From positions 1 through 8,460 of the forward strand of contig JAFAZL010000772.1 in assembly GCA_019239815.1 (NCBI GenBank): 8,460 nucleotides of DNA, in the 5' to 3' direction. Source of the stretch: Acidobacteriota bacterium. GTDB taxonomy: Bacteria; Acidobacteriota; Terriglobia; Acidoferrales; UBA7541. The notes under the pieces were generated by a model. The model made no database searches. It was not told the origin of the DNA and was given only the letters and a program-made list of their open reading frames with translations. Below are positions 1 through 8,460 of the stretch, piece after piece (the stretch's first letter is position 1; each line of letters begins with the position of its first letter). Position numbers and translations under genes: made by a program.

Positions 1-610
1 GCGCCGAGCCAAAAAATCTGCGCTCAACACCGTTCGGAATATAAGCGACGCGCTCTGGCGACAACCCATACTTCAACTGGAGCAAATTCCACACGTCGCG
101 GCTGTAAGCGTGTGCTCCGTCAGCCGTTCGGATCGCCCATCGAAATCTTGGAAAATGATACAGACTGTGCCATGCCCGATTCCTCCAGCCAAAATTCCAC
201 GCTCGCCCTTTTTTCGCCTCTCGCGTCATCACATCCACACGGCGCTCTTCAAGGCCGTGCAACGTCATGACATACGGCGGTCCGTTCCGCCGCCCCATCC
301 ACTTCCGCTTTAGTCCATAGACTAGTCCCGCCGGCGCATGCAGATTCAGCAGCGAAAACTTGTCGCGGTTCGCCGCAATGTATTTCGCCAGCCGCGCCGA
401 AAAAATCAGCTCCATGAATCGTGGTGACACTGAATCCGGCGGTACCAGGTCGTCCAGAAACACGTACGTGACGCGATGCCCCCGCTGCTGCATCTCTCGC
501 CCGAGGTTGTAAACGATCGTCGCAACTCCGCCCTCGCGCCGTTTCGGCACGCCCGCTGCCATCAATATGTCGAGTGTCTGCCGAGCCGAAGACGCAACCG
601 CAAGCGTCAA
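1..610 (-). CDS. Family 4 glycosyltransferase (GT-B fold), N-terminal part, cut by window edge
   Basis: This is the first 203 residues of a probable GT4-family glycosyltransferase, a cytoplasmic enzyme that would transfer a sugar from a nucleotide donor to a growing polysaccharide or lipid-linked glycan. The N-terminal strand and glycine-rich loop of the GT-B Rossmann domain are visible (DILMAAGVPKRREGGVA, residues 14-30), followed by a helix typical of the family (NLGREMQQRGH, 35-45). Further along are MTLHGLEE (115-122) and the interdomain motif YIPNGVE (190-196). The donor-binding C-terminal domain with the EX7E motif lies beyond the left edge. I chose a TTG start because GGAGG lies 8 bases upstream and the TTG overlaps the preceding stop as TTGA. 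The next ATG (562) would remove the first beta strand. It is the last visible gene of the minus-strand glycosyltransferase block and is probably translationally coupled to the GT2 before it. Donor and acceptor cannot be named. The family call is firm and the start is likely. Confidence 0.88.
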   Translation of the reverse strand, partial: MTLAVASSARQTLDILMAAGVPKRREGGVATIVYNLGREMQQRGHRVTYVFLDDLVPPDSVSPRFMELIFSARLAKYIAANRDKFSLLNLHAPAGLVYGLKRKWMGRRNGPPYVMTLHGLEERRVDVMTREAKKGRAWNFGWRNRAWHSLYHFPRFRWAIRTADGAHAYSRDVWNLLQLKYGLSPERVAYIPNGVERRFFGSA

Positions 611-1674
611 GTCCGCTGCCTCCGGTATCGATCGACGTGTCCCGGTTGAAGGTACGGCAGCCACTTCTCCCGCGTCTTGCGATACCACGCATTCTCCGCA
701 AACTGGCGCTTCCATGAGTAATACGTTTTCGGCGGAAGTACGCACGCCGGCAGCAGTGTCGCGCATTTGAACATCCAACGCGCCATCGACGCACTCGGAT
801 GCGTCACGCGATAGGTATTCAGTTCTGTGCGAACCGTTTTCCATGGCATCCCACCATTCGCAAGCAGCGATAGTTGATCCGCTTCGTTCTGCACCCAACC
901 GACAACAATCCTGGTGACATCGCGATCCACATCCCGGCGACGCATCTCTTCACGCAGTGCCTGAGCCAACGCCGCCATCACATCACCCTTGCGCCGAACC
1001 GCTCTTGCATCACCGTCGCCCAACTGGAACAAATTCGCATCATGCAGCCGGTAAAACGTCAACGACTCGCGCAAAATCAATACATCCCCAAAAACCCCCG
1101 CCAGCGTGAAAATATACTCGTCCGCCTGAAACCGCAGCGGCTCCGGTACGCGCCCGATCTCCCGCAAGATCCGCGTCCGACACGTCATCCGGCTCGTGCC
1201 CAGAAAGCTCTTTCGCAGCCGAAACGTTTCCGCGCCTGCGCGCGATGTCAGCCGAAAACGCGGCGCATCCCGCAGCAATTCCGCGTGATGCCGCCCATCG
1301 GCGAAAACTTCCGTGATCCCGTGTCCGACTAGTCCGACTTCCTTGTCCGCCGCAAGCGTATCCGCAACCGCCCGCAACTTGCCCGGCGCCCACCAGTCGT
1401 CCCCATCCAAAAACGCGACGATCTCGCCCGCGCACTCCGGAATCCCCGCGTTAAACGCTGACGCCTGCCCGCCGTTCTGTTTCCGAATCAACCGCACCTG
1501 CGGCGCAAACTTCCCCACGATCTCCGGCGTCCGATCGCTCGATCCATCGTCGACCACAATCACTTCCCGGTCCGCGTCCGAGACGTCCTGCTCCAACACG
1601 CTGACGAGCGCATCCTCGATGAACCTCTCGTGATTGTAGGTATCGACGAGAACGCTGATATAAGGGCGCGTCAT
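607..1674 (-). CDS. Family 2 glycosyltransferase (GT-A fold)
   Basis: A 355-residue inverting GT2-type glycosyltransferase that presumably adds a sugar to a polysaccharide repeat unit at the inner membrane. The catalytic GT-A domain fills the first half: ISVLVDTYNHERFIEDAL (6-23), the nucleotide-binding VVDDGSSD (40-47), NGGQASAFNAG (67-77) and the metal-binding DxD region FLDGDDWW (88-95). ADEYIF (184-189) sits where the catalytic-base segment would be, and YRLHDANLF (208-216) is shared with the neighbouring paralogue. The C-terminal 140 residues are basic and aromatic with a short hydrophobic stretch (CATLLPACVLPP), suggesting membrane association without a clear transmembrane helix. I chose the ATG at 1674 over the in-frame TTG at 1710 because it matches the N-terminus of the paralogue. 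It has no good ribosome-binding site of its own but overlaps the stop of a leader reading frame as ATGA. Its own stop overlaps the GT4 start. Donor sugar unknown. Confidence 0.93.
   Translation of the reverse strand: MTRPYISVLVDTYNHERFIEDALVSVLEQDVSDADREVIVVDDGSSDRTPEIVGKFAPQVRLIRKQNGGQASAFNAGIPECAGEIVAFLDGDDWWAPGKLRAVADTLAADKEVGLVGHGITEVFADGRHHAELLRDAPRFRLTSRAGAETFRLRKSFLGTSRMTCRTRILREIGRVPEPLRFQADEYIFTLAGVFGDVLILRESLTFYRLHDANLFQLGDGDARAVRRKGDVMAALAQALREEMRRRDVDRDVTRIVVGWVQNEADQLSLLANGGMPWKTVRTELNTYRVTHPSASMARWMFKCATLLPACVLPPKTYYSWKRQFAENAWYRKTREKWLPYLQPGHVDRYRRQRT
619..623 (-). promoter_or_regulatory. Ribosome-binding site that fixes the GT4 start
   Basis: A perfect GGAGG lies inside the last codons of the GT2 gene, 8 bases before the TTG at 610. 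It is the reason for preferring TTG over the ATG at 562, which has no comparable site and would begin inside the first beta strand of the Rossmann fold. Confidence 0.7.
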
Positions 1675-1733
1675 CCGTATCTGTGCGCGCCGAGGCCCGT
1701 CCAAAACCAAGCCATGCCCGCGCGCCGCTCCAT
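1671..1733 (-). CDS. Short leader reading frame (20 codons) coupled to the GT2 gene
   Basis: A 20-codon frame encoding MERRAGMAWFWTGLGAHRYG, basic at the start with a tryptophan/phenylalanine-rich middle. Its ATG is preceded by AGGAGG at a 9-base distance, the best ribosome-binding site in this block. Its TGA stop overlaps the ATG of the following GT2 as ATGA. The GT2 start lacks its own Shine-Dalgarno sequence, so the likely role is to deliver terminating ribosomes to the GT2 start (translational coupling) rather than to make a functional peptide. I do not recognise the peptide. Alternatives are that the frame is fortuitous, or that a frameshift has separated a longer GT2 N-terminus. The latter is less likely because the paralogous GT2 begins at about the same point. 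Confidence 0.5.
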   Translation of the reverse strand: MERRAGMAWFWTGLGAHRYG

Positions 1734-1742
1734 TGAACTGAA

Positions 1743-1748
1743 CCTCCT
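1743..1748 (-). promoter_or_regulatory. Strong Shine-Dalgarno AGGAGG before the leader frame
   Basis: AGGAGG, flanked as TGAGGAGGTT, sits 9 bases before the ATG at 1733. It lies about 70 bases before the GT2 ATG at 1674, too far to serve that start directly. This is why the short leader frame is proposed as the translated element. Confidence 0.6.
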
Positions 1749-1835
1749 CAGTCTACGTCGGCTCAGGCACGAAGCCGCCAGACTCTATCCGGCAATTTCC
1801 ATCACGGAAAGCGCCGCCAACACTTCGCAACGTAA

Positions 1836-2861
1836 CTAGTGAATTCTCGCCGGCCGCCGAAACGGATGCGTAATTGCTGTTCTCCATTCGTCCAGCTTGT
1901 GAATATTCTCGTATCCGACGATAAGCGATCCCGCCGCATTCAGGTAAGTGGCCGCTCGATGCCGCCAGCTCAACTGGGGTCCGAAATAACGCGCGTATCG
2001 TATAAAATGCCGCGAGATGTGCCAGCGGTTCGGTGGACTCAAAAGGAATGCCTCTTCTTCTTGAGCCACTTCCCACTGCTTCATCAACATCTGCAGATCA
2101 GGGCGTTCCAGGTCGTACGCTCGCTCATGCAACCACCGCTTCATCCCGCAAATCAGCGCTTTGCGTGTCCGCGCTCGGAGCTCGCAACGCACAGGATCAG
2201 CCGGTCCGCTCCCCGCAAACAAATTCGCCCCATGTACGCGATAGACCGCCAGATAGTCCGGCAATGCAACGATCGGCGCCACAAACACAATCAACGCTGA
2301 CAAATGCGCGTCCGCCTGAATCGTCAGGCTCTCCGGAATCGGCAGCAGCAACTCCAGCGCGCTGCGCCTAAACGCCAGAAACGATGTCGGAAACCAGGTG
2401 TAGCGCAACAAATCGCGCGTCTTCGCCGGAAGAAATCCCGACACTTGCGCCGCCTGCGCATCCCAGATCTTTCCCTCGCGCGAATCGAGCCGCCGCAACC
2501 CGTGGTAAATCATCCCCGCGTCGGGATGCGCTTCGAACTCCTCCGCAATCCTCGCCAGTTTTCCAGGGAGCCAGTAATCATCGGCATCCAGAAACGCAAC
2601 ATACTTCCCGCTAGCTCGCCTCAATCCAAAATTGAATGCCGAGGCCTGCCCTCCGTTCGGTTTTCGAAAGTAGCTAATCTCCGAACCAAATCTTCGAACC
2701 CGTTCCGCGGTATCGTCCGTCGACCCGTCGTCCACAACCAGGATTTCGCGCTCACCGACAGGAAAATCCTGCGCCAACACACTCTCGATCGCCTCTTCCA
2801 CGTACCGTCCATAGTTGTACGTATCGATCAGAACGCTAATCAGCGGTTTCTGCCGTCTCAT
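1836..2861 (-). CDS. Family 2 glycosyltransferase (GT-A fold), paralogue of the next gene
   Basis: A 341-residue GT2-type glycosyltransferase. The catalytic domain shows ISVLIDTYNYGRYVEEAI (8-25), VVDDGSTDDT (42-51), NGGQASAFNFGL (69-80) and the metal-binding region FLDADDYW (90-97). YRVHGANLF (207-215) follows. The N-terminal half is closely similar, motif for motif, to the GT2 that follows it, while the C-terminal halves differ. This is the pattern of an ancient tandem duplication with divergent acceptor specificity. The ATG start lies 23 bases after the stop of the preceding gene, with only a weak purine-rich site (GAAGA) in front. A gap of about 100 bases separates its TAG stop from the leader frame of the following GT2. 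Probably acts at the cytoplasmic face of the inner membrane in surface-glycan assembly. Donor and acceptor unknown. Family assignment is firm. Confidence 0.93.
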   Translation of the reverse strand: MRRQKPLISVLIDTYNYGRYVEEAIESVLAQDFPVGEREILVVDDGSTDDTAERVRRFGSEISYFRKPNGGQASAFNFGLRRASGKYVAFLDADDYWLPGKLARIAEEFEAHPDAGMIYHGLRRLDSREGKIWDAQAAQVSGFLPAKTRDLLRYTWFPTSFLAFRRSALELLLPIPESLTIQADAHLSALIVFVAPIVALPDYLAVYRVHGANLFAGSGPADPVRCELRARTRKALICGMKRWLHERAYDLERPDLQMLMKQWEVAQEEEAFLLSPPNRWHISRHFIRYARYFGPQLSWRHRAATYLNAAGSLIVGYENIHKLDEWRTAITHPFRRPARIH

Positions 2862-2884
2862 ATTCGTCTTCGCCCACGCCGCTA

Positions 2885-3832
2885 CTACGCATTCTGCCGG
2901 TAGCGACGCAGCCGGAATGCTCCACTTCGCAATCCCAGCGCGTGTCGTATGGGCCTCGTGATGTCATAGAAGAAAAACGCGACCGGCTGCACCAAGTCGC
3001 CATAGACGAATTGACGGCATCGTTTCGCCGTCCTTCGCGCCGCTGACCACTGCCGCCGCCCCGCGTTCGATCGGATCTGTCTCGCATTCAACACCTCCGT
3101 TGCATCCGATATTTGCCGCAAGCATCGCCCGTTTCCCGCCAACCGATAGTTTTCGTCCGCCTCCATCCCGTGCCACACCCCGGCGCGCCCGTTCGGGTGG
3201 TAGCTGTAATCATGATTTTGGTGCACTGCGATCACGCCCCGCGACGCGTCCACCACCGCAGCCTTCGAGTCGAGCGCCTTCCACACCAGCCACTGATCCC
3301 AGTGCACTCGTCCCACCACCATCGGCGGCACGCTCGCCCCATACAGACTCTTGTTGAACGCGAAATAATCGATCCACTCCTCCGATCGCTGCACCCCGCG
3401 CATCAGTGCCACGCCTTGCAATCGCGACCTCCAGTTCGCCTGTAAAAAGTCCAATGGCTCCGGCATTTCGATGTCCCAGCGCCGCCCCACCATCAGGAAT
3501 CTCGAATGCTTCTCGCGCACACGCTTCAGCGCCCGCAAAAAGTCGTCCATCAAAATGATGTCGCAGTTCACATAACAGAGAATGTCGTTTCGCGCGATCG
3601 CTCGCGCGGTGCTGAACATATAGTCCAGCCGCTTCGTGCCATGCTCGCTGCGCGCCACATACGGCTCGTAACGCAGTCGCAGCTCCCGCGCTGTCTCCGC
3701 CGCGCCGGCATCGTCGCCAAATAAAATGACCTCAACATGAGGATGGAGGAGTGTCCAGCTCTTGAGCGCGTTCCGCTGAATAATCGCGCTGTGTCCTTGG
3801 AAAGGCTTCGCCGTCGTAAAAAGGGTAAGCAT
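2885..3832 (-). CDS. Putative glycosyltransferase, GT-A-like, in polysaccharide cluster
   Basis: A 315-residue protein of a conserved type that I recognise from polysaccharide clusters, where it is annotated as hypothetical or glycosyltransferase. It starts MLTLFTTAKPFQGH, then SWTLLHPHVEVILFGDD (25-41), as in enzymes that begin with a GT-A beta strand. The segment LCYVNCDIIL (85-94) is the likely counterpart of the metal-binding acidic motif. GRVHWDQWLVWKA (174-186) and AVHQNHDYSYHP (202-213) look like conserved active-site or structural segments. The last 60 residues are arginine-rich with a hydrophobic patch (VQPVAFFFYDIT, 281-292) that may hold it to the membrane. The start has GGAGG close in front. 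It ends with tandem TAG TAG codons, 23 bases before the next gene. It would be the first gene of the unit if the upstream gap holds a promoter. The reaction is inferred from context and fold only. Confidence 0.75.
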   Translation of the reverse strand: MLTLFTTAKPFQGHSAIIQRNALKSWTLLHPHVEVILFGDDAGAAETARELRLRYEPYVARSEHGTKRLDYMFSTARAIARNDILCYVNCDIILMDDFLRALKRVREKHSRFLMVGRRWDIEMPEPLDFLQANWRSRLQGVALMRGVQRSEEWIDYFAFNKSLYGASVPPMVVGRVHWDQWLVWKALDSKAAVVDASRGVIAVHQNHDYSYHPNGRAGVWHGMEADENYRLAGNGRCLRQISDATEVLNARQIRSNAGRRQWSAARRTAKRCRQFVYGDLVQPVAFFFYDITRPIRHALGLRSGAFRLRRYRQNA

Positions 3833-3853
3833 CCGCCCTCCGCCTATCTCGTT

Positions 3854-3912
3854 CAGTTAAGTATACGGATAGGTAAATAACAGGGCGGCGATACTACACC
3901 AGAGCAGTTAAG
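3854..3912 (-). repeat. Direct repeat of CTTAACTG following two -10-like hexamers
   Basis: CTTAACTG occurs on the minus strand at 3912-3905 and again at 3861-3854, 51 bases apart, close to five helical turns. Both copies directly follow or overlap a -10-like sequence (TATCTTAACTG and TATACTTAACTG), and both have TTTAC upstream, at distances differing by 10 bases. This could be a duplicated promoter element or a pair of regulator-binding sites. No known operator is recognised. Confidence 0.4.
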
Positions 3913-3938
3913 ATATCTACATAATAATATGGTGTAAA
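3910..3938 (-). promoter_or_regulatory. Candidate sigma70-type promoter for the glycosyltransferase genes
   Basis: On the minus strand TTTACA (3938-3933; five of six to TTGACA) is followed after exactly 17 bases by TATCTT (3915-3910; four of six to TATAAT). The predicted start of transcription lies about 70 bases before the ATG at 3832. A second -10-like hexamer, TATACT, lies nearer the gene at 3865-3860 but without a good -35. AT-rich sequence yields such matches by chance, so this is a candidate only. Confidence 0.35.
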
Positions 3939-4001
3939 GGTAGCTGTTCTGAGCATCTGCGGGCCCAAGCCATGCCAAAGGCGCAATCGTCTGATCGGGC
4001 T

Positions 4002-5057
4002 CTACTTAGCCCCCGACGCAACCCGCGCCGACAGTGTCATCTCTTCCAGGATCGAATCGATCCCCCGCGTAATGCTCCAGTTCGGATAGTGCTTCTTCAA
4101 CTTCGTTAGGTTCGAGATGTAGCAGATGTGATCGCCCTTGCGATTCTCATCGACATACTTCCAATCCATCTTGCGCCCGGTCAGCCCTTCGATTTTCGCA
4201 ATCGCTTCCAGCATCGAGATACTGTTCCCGCGCCCTCCGCCCAGGTTATAGACCTCGCCCGGTCGCGGCGCTGCGGCGAATTCCTCGATCGCGCGCACGA
4301 CGTCATAGCTGTGGATGTTGTCGCGAACCTGCTTGCCCTTGTACCCGAAGACCGAATATTTCCCGCCGGTCACGCCCATTTTCACCAGATACGACAAAAA
4401 CCCATGCAGCTCCACACCCGAATGCGACGGCCCCGTCAAGCATCCACCCCGAAAGATACCCACCCTCATTCCGAAATATCGCCCATATTCCTGCGCCACC
4501 AGATCCGCCGCTGCCTTCGACGCGCCGAACAGCGAGTGCAGCGTTTGATCGATCCGGCAGCTCTCATCGATTCCGTCGTAATCCTCCGGTCGCGCGTACT
4601 CCCATCGCGTCGGCAGCTCTTTCATTGGAATCTCGTTCGGTGCGTCGCCATACACCTTGTTCGTGCTGAACAGCACAAACACCGCCTCACGACAATGCTG
4701 CCGGGTCGCCTCGAGCAAATTAATTGTCCCCAGCGCGTTCACTTCAAAATCCAATATTGGTATGTCCCGCGCTTTATCGTGGGAAGGCTGCGCCGCGCAG
4801 TGCACAATCAAATCAAACTTGTGCGTCTTGAATAGCTCATCGATCCCCACGCGATCGCGAATGTCCAGCTCCGCGTGCCGGAATCCCTTCGTGGTTCGCT
4901 TGAGCCGGTCGAGGTTCCACAATGTATCGCCGGCCGCGCCAAAAAACACCCGCCGCATGTTGTTGTCGACACCGACCACCTCATGCCCCTGAGCATCGAA
5001 ATGGGTCACTGCTTCCGACCCGATCAGTCCGCTACTGCCGGTCACCAGAACTATCAC
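4002..5057 (-). CDS. NAD-dependent nucleotide-sugar epimerase, CDP-paratose 2-epimerase-like
   Basis: A 351-residue extended short-chain dehydrogenase that would convert an NDP-sugar to an epimer in the cytoplasm, giving a donor for the glycosyltransferases that follow. The NAD-binding TGSSGLIGS (6-14), the ribose-binding acid D31 and HCAAQPSHD (86-94) are all present, as is STNKVYG (131-137). The family-typical [19 protein letters not shown] (168-186) and [13 protein letters not shown] (202-214) follow. The whole resembles proteins annotated as CDP-paratose or CDP-tyvelose 2-epimerase, but the substrate cannot be read from sequence. The YxxxK position is FGASK, with Phe177 before Lys181. I chose the GTG start at 5057 because GAGGGG lies 7 bases before it and the protein then begins [10 protein letters not shown]. 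The TTG six codons upstream (5075) has no ribosome-binding site. The stop is followed by a gap of 169 bases before the glycosyltransferases. Fold certain, substrate uncertain. Confidence 0.88.
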   Translation of the reverse strand: MIVLVTGSSGLIGSEAVTHFDAQGHEVVGVDNNMRRVFFGAAGDTLWNLDRLKRTTKGFRHAELDIRDRVGIDELFKTHKFDLIVHCAAQPSHDKARDIPILDFEVNALGTINLLEATRQHCREAVFVLFSTNKVYGDAPNEIPMKELPTRWEYARPEDYDGIDESCRIDQTLHSLFGASKAAADLVAQEYGRYFGMRVGIFRGGCLTGPSHSGVELHGFLSYLVKMGVTGGKYSVFGYKGKQVRDNIHSYDVVRAIEEFAAAPRPGEVYNLGGGRGNSISMLEAIAKIEGLTGRKMDWKYVDENRKGDHICYISNLTKLKKHYPNWSITRGIDSILEEMTLSARVASGAK

Positions 5058-5064
5058 GCCTGCA

Positions 5065-5070
5065 CCCCTC
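5065..5070 (-). promoter_or_regulatory. Ribosome-binding site that fixes the epimerase GTG start
   Basis: GAGGGG lies 7 bases before the GTG at 5057. Starting there puts the first beta strand of the Rossmann fold directly at the N-terminus, as is usual in this family. Confidence 0.65.
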
Positions 5071-5150
5071 GCCAAAAGGTTGCCATAAATATTGAAATCA
5101 CCTTACTCCGGCGCTGAGTTGCTATTCCGGAAAATTTCCATCCCCGCCGA

Positions 5151-5178
5151 TTGACCCGCTAGTTCAACACGCTAAACT
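5151..5178 (+). promoter_or_regulatory. Candidate sigma70-type promoter for the hybrid kinase
   Basis: TTGACC (5151-5156; five of six to consensus) and TAAACT (5173-5178; four of six) are separated by 16 bases. Transcription would start near 5185, leaving a leader of about 190 bases before the ATG at 5374, or about 50 before the alternative GTG at 5239. The match is reasonable but untested. Confidence 0.4.
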
Positions 5179-5287
5179 GATCTTGCGCTCCGGAATCGGG
5201 TATTTTCCCTCCGCCGGAAGTGTTCCCCTTCGTTCAGCGTGACGATACCTGCCGCCTTGCGTATTCTTGCGTCTGCATCACGCGTCG

Positions 5288-5312
5288 GCCCCGCCGCATC
5301 TTCGGCTGGGGC
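5288..5312 (+). repeat. GC-rich stem-loop in the kinase 5' region
   Basis: GCCCCGCCG pairs with CGGC-T-GGGGC, giving a 9-base-pair stem with one bulged T and a six-base loop CATCTT. It lies about 60 bases before the preferred kinase ATG and could act in the messenger leader. It is not a usual terminator because no T run follows directly. If translation starts at 5239 it is merely inside the coding sequence. Confidence 0.45.
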
Positions 5313-5373
5313 GTCGTTGCATCTTCGCGTTTTCTCCACGCTCGCGCCTCTCACATATTTGAACCGCCTACAC

Positions 5374-8310
<2,937 letters not shown>

Positions 8311-8460
8311 TCGCATCCACGCCAATTTCATTCCAAACCACTCTTAGCGAACCGCCTTCTCGCCATCACGGAGATCACCTGTCTTCGACTCCACGAAATG
8401 GGAACAGACCCTTGCAGAGAGCGTGGATCGCTTCCTCAACCTTCGGCGCGACGTTAAGAA
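8311..8460. other. Right-edge region, possible end of an unidentified minus-strand gene
   Basis: No clear terminator follows the kinase stop. On the minus strand one frame is open from the right edge to a TGA at 8377-8375, giving 28 residues that end in a helix-like VEEAIHALCKGLFPFRGVEDR. Another frame is open to a TAA at 8346-8344 (38 residues). Either could be the C-terminus of a gene lying mostly outside the window, or neither is coding. The first has the more natural amino-acid composition, but no family is recognisable. Confidence 0.2.

Larger units (their letters stand above)
3833..4001. other. AT-rich intergenic region between epimerase and glycosyltransferases
   Basis: A 169-base gap that is visibly richer in A and T than the flanking genes, especially 3855-3940. 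It contains two copies of CAGTTAAG (read on the plus strand) at 3854-3861 and 3905-3912, starting 51 bases apart. It also holds two short inverted repeats: CCTATC/GATAGG at 3843-3848 and 3868-3873, and TACACC/GGTGTA at 3895-3900 and 3931-3936. There is no convincing intrinsic terminator after the epimerase: no GC-rich stem is followed by a T run. The likely role is a promoter/operator region for the glycosyltransferase genes. Confidence 0.5.
5058..5373. other. Divergent intergenic region between epimerase and hybrid kinase
   Basis: These 316 bases separate two divergent genes and hold no convincing gene. They contain the epimerase ribosome-binding site at the left end, a sigma70-like promoter candidate pointing toward the kinase (5151-5178) and a strong hairpin (5288-5312). 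The nonamer GCATCTTCG occurs twice, at 5296-5304 and 5319-5327. The kinase frame stays open upstream to a GTG at 5239, but that stretch has no Shine-Dalgarno sequence at its start and does not look like the N-terminus of an MHYT protein. I saw no clear promoter for the epimerase. Confidence 0.55.

Noticed and set aside
249..794. Minus-strand frame of 181 codons spanning the GT2/GT4 junction
   Set aside because: It overlaps both real glycosyltransferase frames. Its product is a Cys/Arg/Gly-rich low-complexity sequence, while the other two frames carry clear family motifs.
1675..1710. GT2 start at TTG 1710, adding 12 residues
   Set aside because: The extra residues are not matched in the paralogous GT2, the TTG has no ribosome-binding site, and ATG 1674 forms a clean ATGA overlap with the leader frame.
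1734..1835. Gap between the two GT2 genes as a promoter or terminator region
   Set aside because: Apart from the Shine-Dalgarno sequence of the leader frame and a weak five-base-pair stem (TTTCC/GGAAA, 1796-1810), I saw no -35/-10 pair and no stem with a T run.
2304..2903. Open frame of 199 codons on the plus strand
   Set aside because: Antisense to a GT2 with intact catalytic motifs. Its product is arginine-rich and lacks domain features.
4128..4835. Long open frame of 235 codons on the plus strand
   Set aside because: It lies wholly opposite the epimerase, whose motifs are unambiguous. The plus-strand product is rich in Arg, His, Ile and Pro with no recognisable domain, as expected of an antisense shadow in GC-rich DNA.
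5288..5330. GC-rich hairpin read as an intrinsic terminator or attenuator
   Set aside because: No T run follows the stem directly; the nearest TTTT comes about 20 bases later. A leader structure is possible but termination is not supported.
5239..5373. N-terminal extension of the kinase from GTG
   Set aside because: There is no ribosome-binding site at a useful distance, and the encoded 45 residues do not look like a signal or MHYT N-terminus. The usual family layout places the first membrane helix soon after the start, as from ATG 5374. Not fully excluded.

Overview
The window looks like a high-GC, chromosomally encoded bacterial segment with dense coding and short gaps between genes. The gene types (a cluster of surface-polysaccharide glycosyltransferases, an MHYT-sensor hybrid kinase) and the codon use resemble Acidobacteriota. 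That placement is an impression from protein style, not a demonstrated assignment. No rRNA, tRNA, CRISPR array, insertion sequence or phage gene is visible.

Layout. Roughly the left 5.06 kb is one block of five genes read on the minus strand. In transcription order these are: a nucleotide-sugar epimerase of the CDP-paratose/tyvelose 2-epimerase type (4002-5057); a GT-A-like putative glycosyltransferase (2885-3832); two paralogous family 2 glycosyltransferases (1836-2861 and 607-1674); and a family 4 glycosyltransferase (1-610) that is cut by the left edge. A 20-codon leader reading frame (1671-1733) with a strong ribosome-binding site ends in an ATGA overlap with the second GT2. The GT4 apparently starts at a TTG that overlaps the stop of that same GT2. 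Together these genes could supply an activated sugar and add it, with others, to a cell-surface polysaccharide such as O-antigen or exopolysaccharide. An AT-rich gap of 169 bases (3833-4001) separates the epimerase from the glycosyltransferases. It holds candidate promoters and a repeated CTTAACTG element, so the glycosyltransferases may form their own transcription unit.

Reading the other way, 5374-8310 encodes a large hybrid histidine kinase: a seven-helix MHYT membrane sensor, a PAS domain, a HisKA/HATPase kinase core, a degenerate receiver and a canonical receiver. Its 5' region, shared with the divergent epimerase, holds a sigma70-like promoter candidate and a strong hairpin. The start codon is not settled. 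No histidine phosphotransfer protein or separate response regulator is present nearby, so its phosphorelay partner lies elsewhere. A functional link between the kinase and the polysaccharide genes is possible but unproven.

The last 150 bases hold only a weak, unidentified reading frame on the minus strand. The most unusual points are the coupled leader peptide gene, the repeated element between the epimerase and the glycosyltransferases, the Phe in place of the usual catalytic Tyr in the epimerase, and the pseudo-receiver in the kinase. No clearly new multi-gene system is evident.
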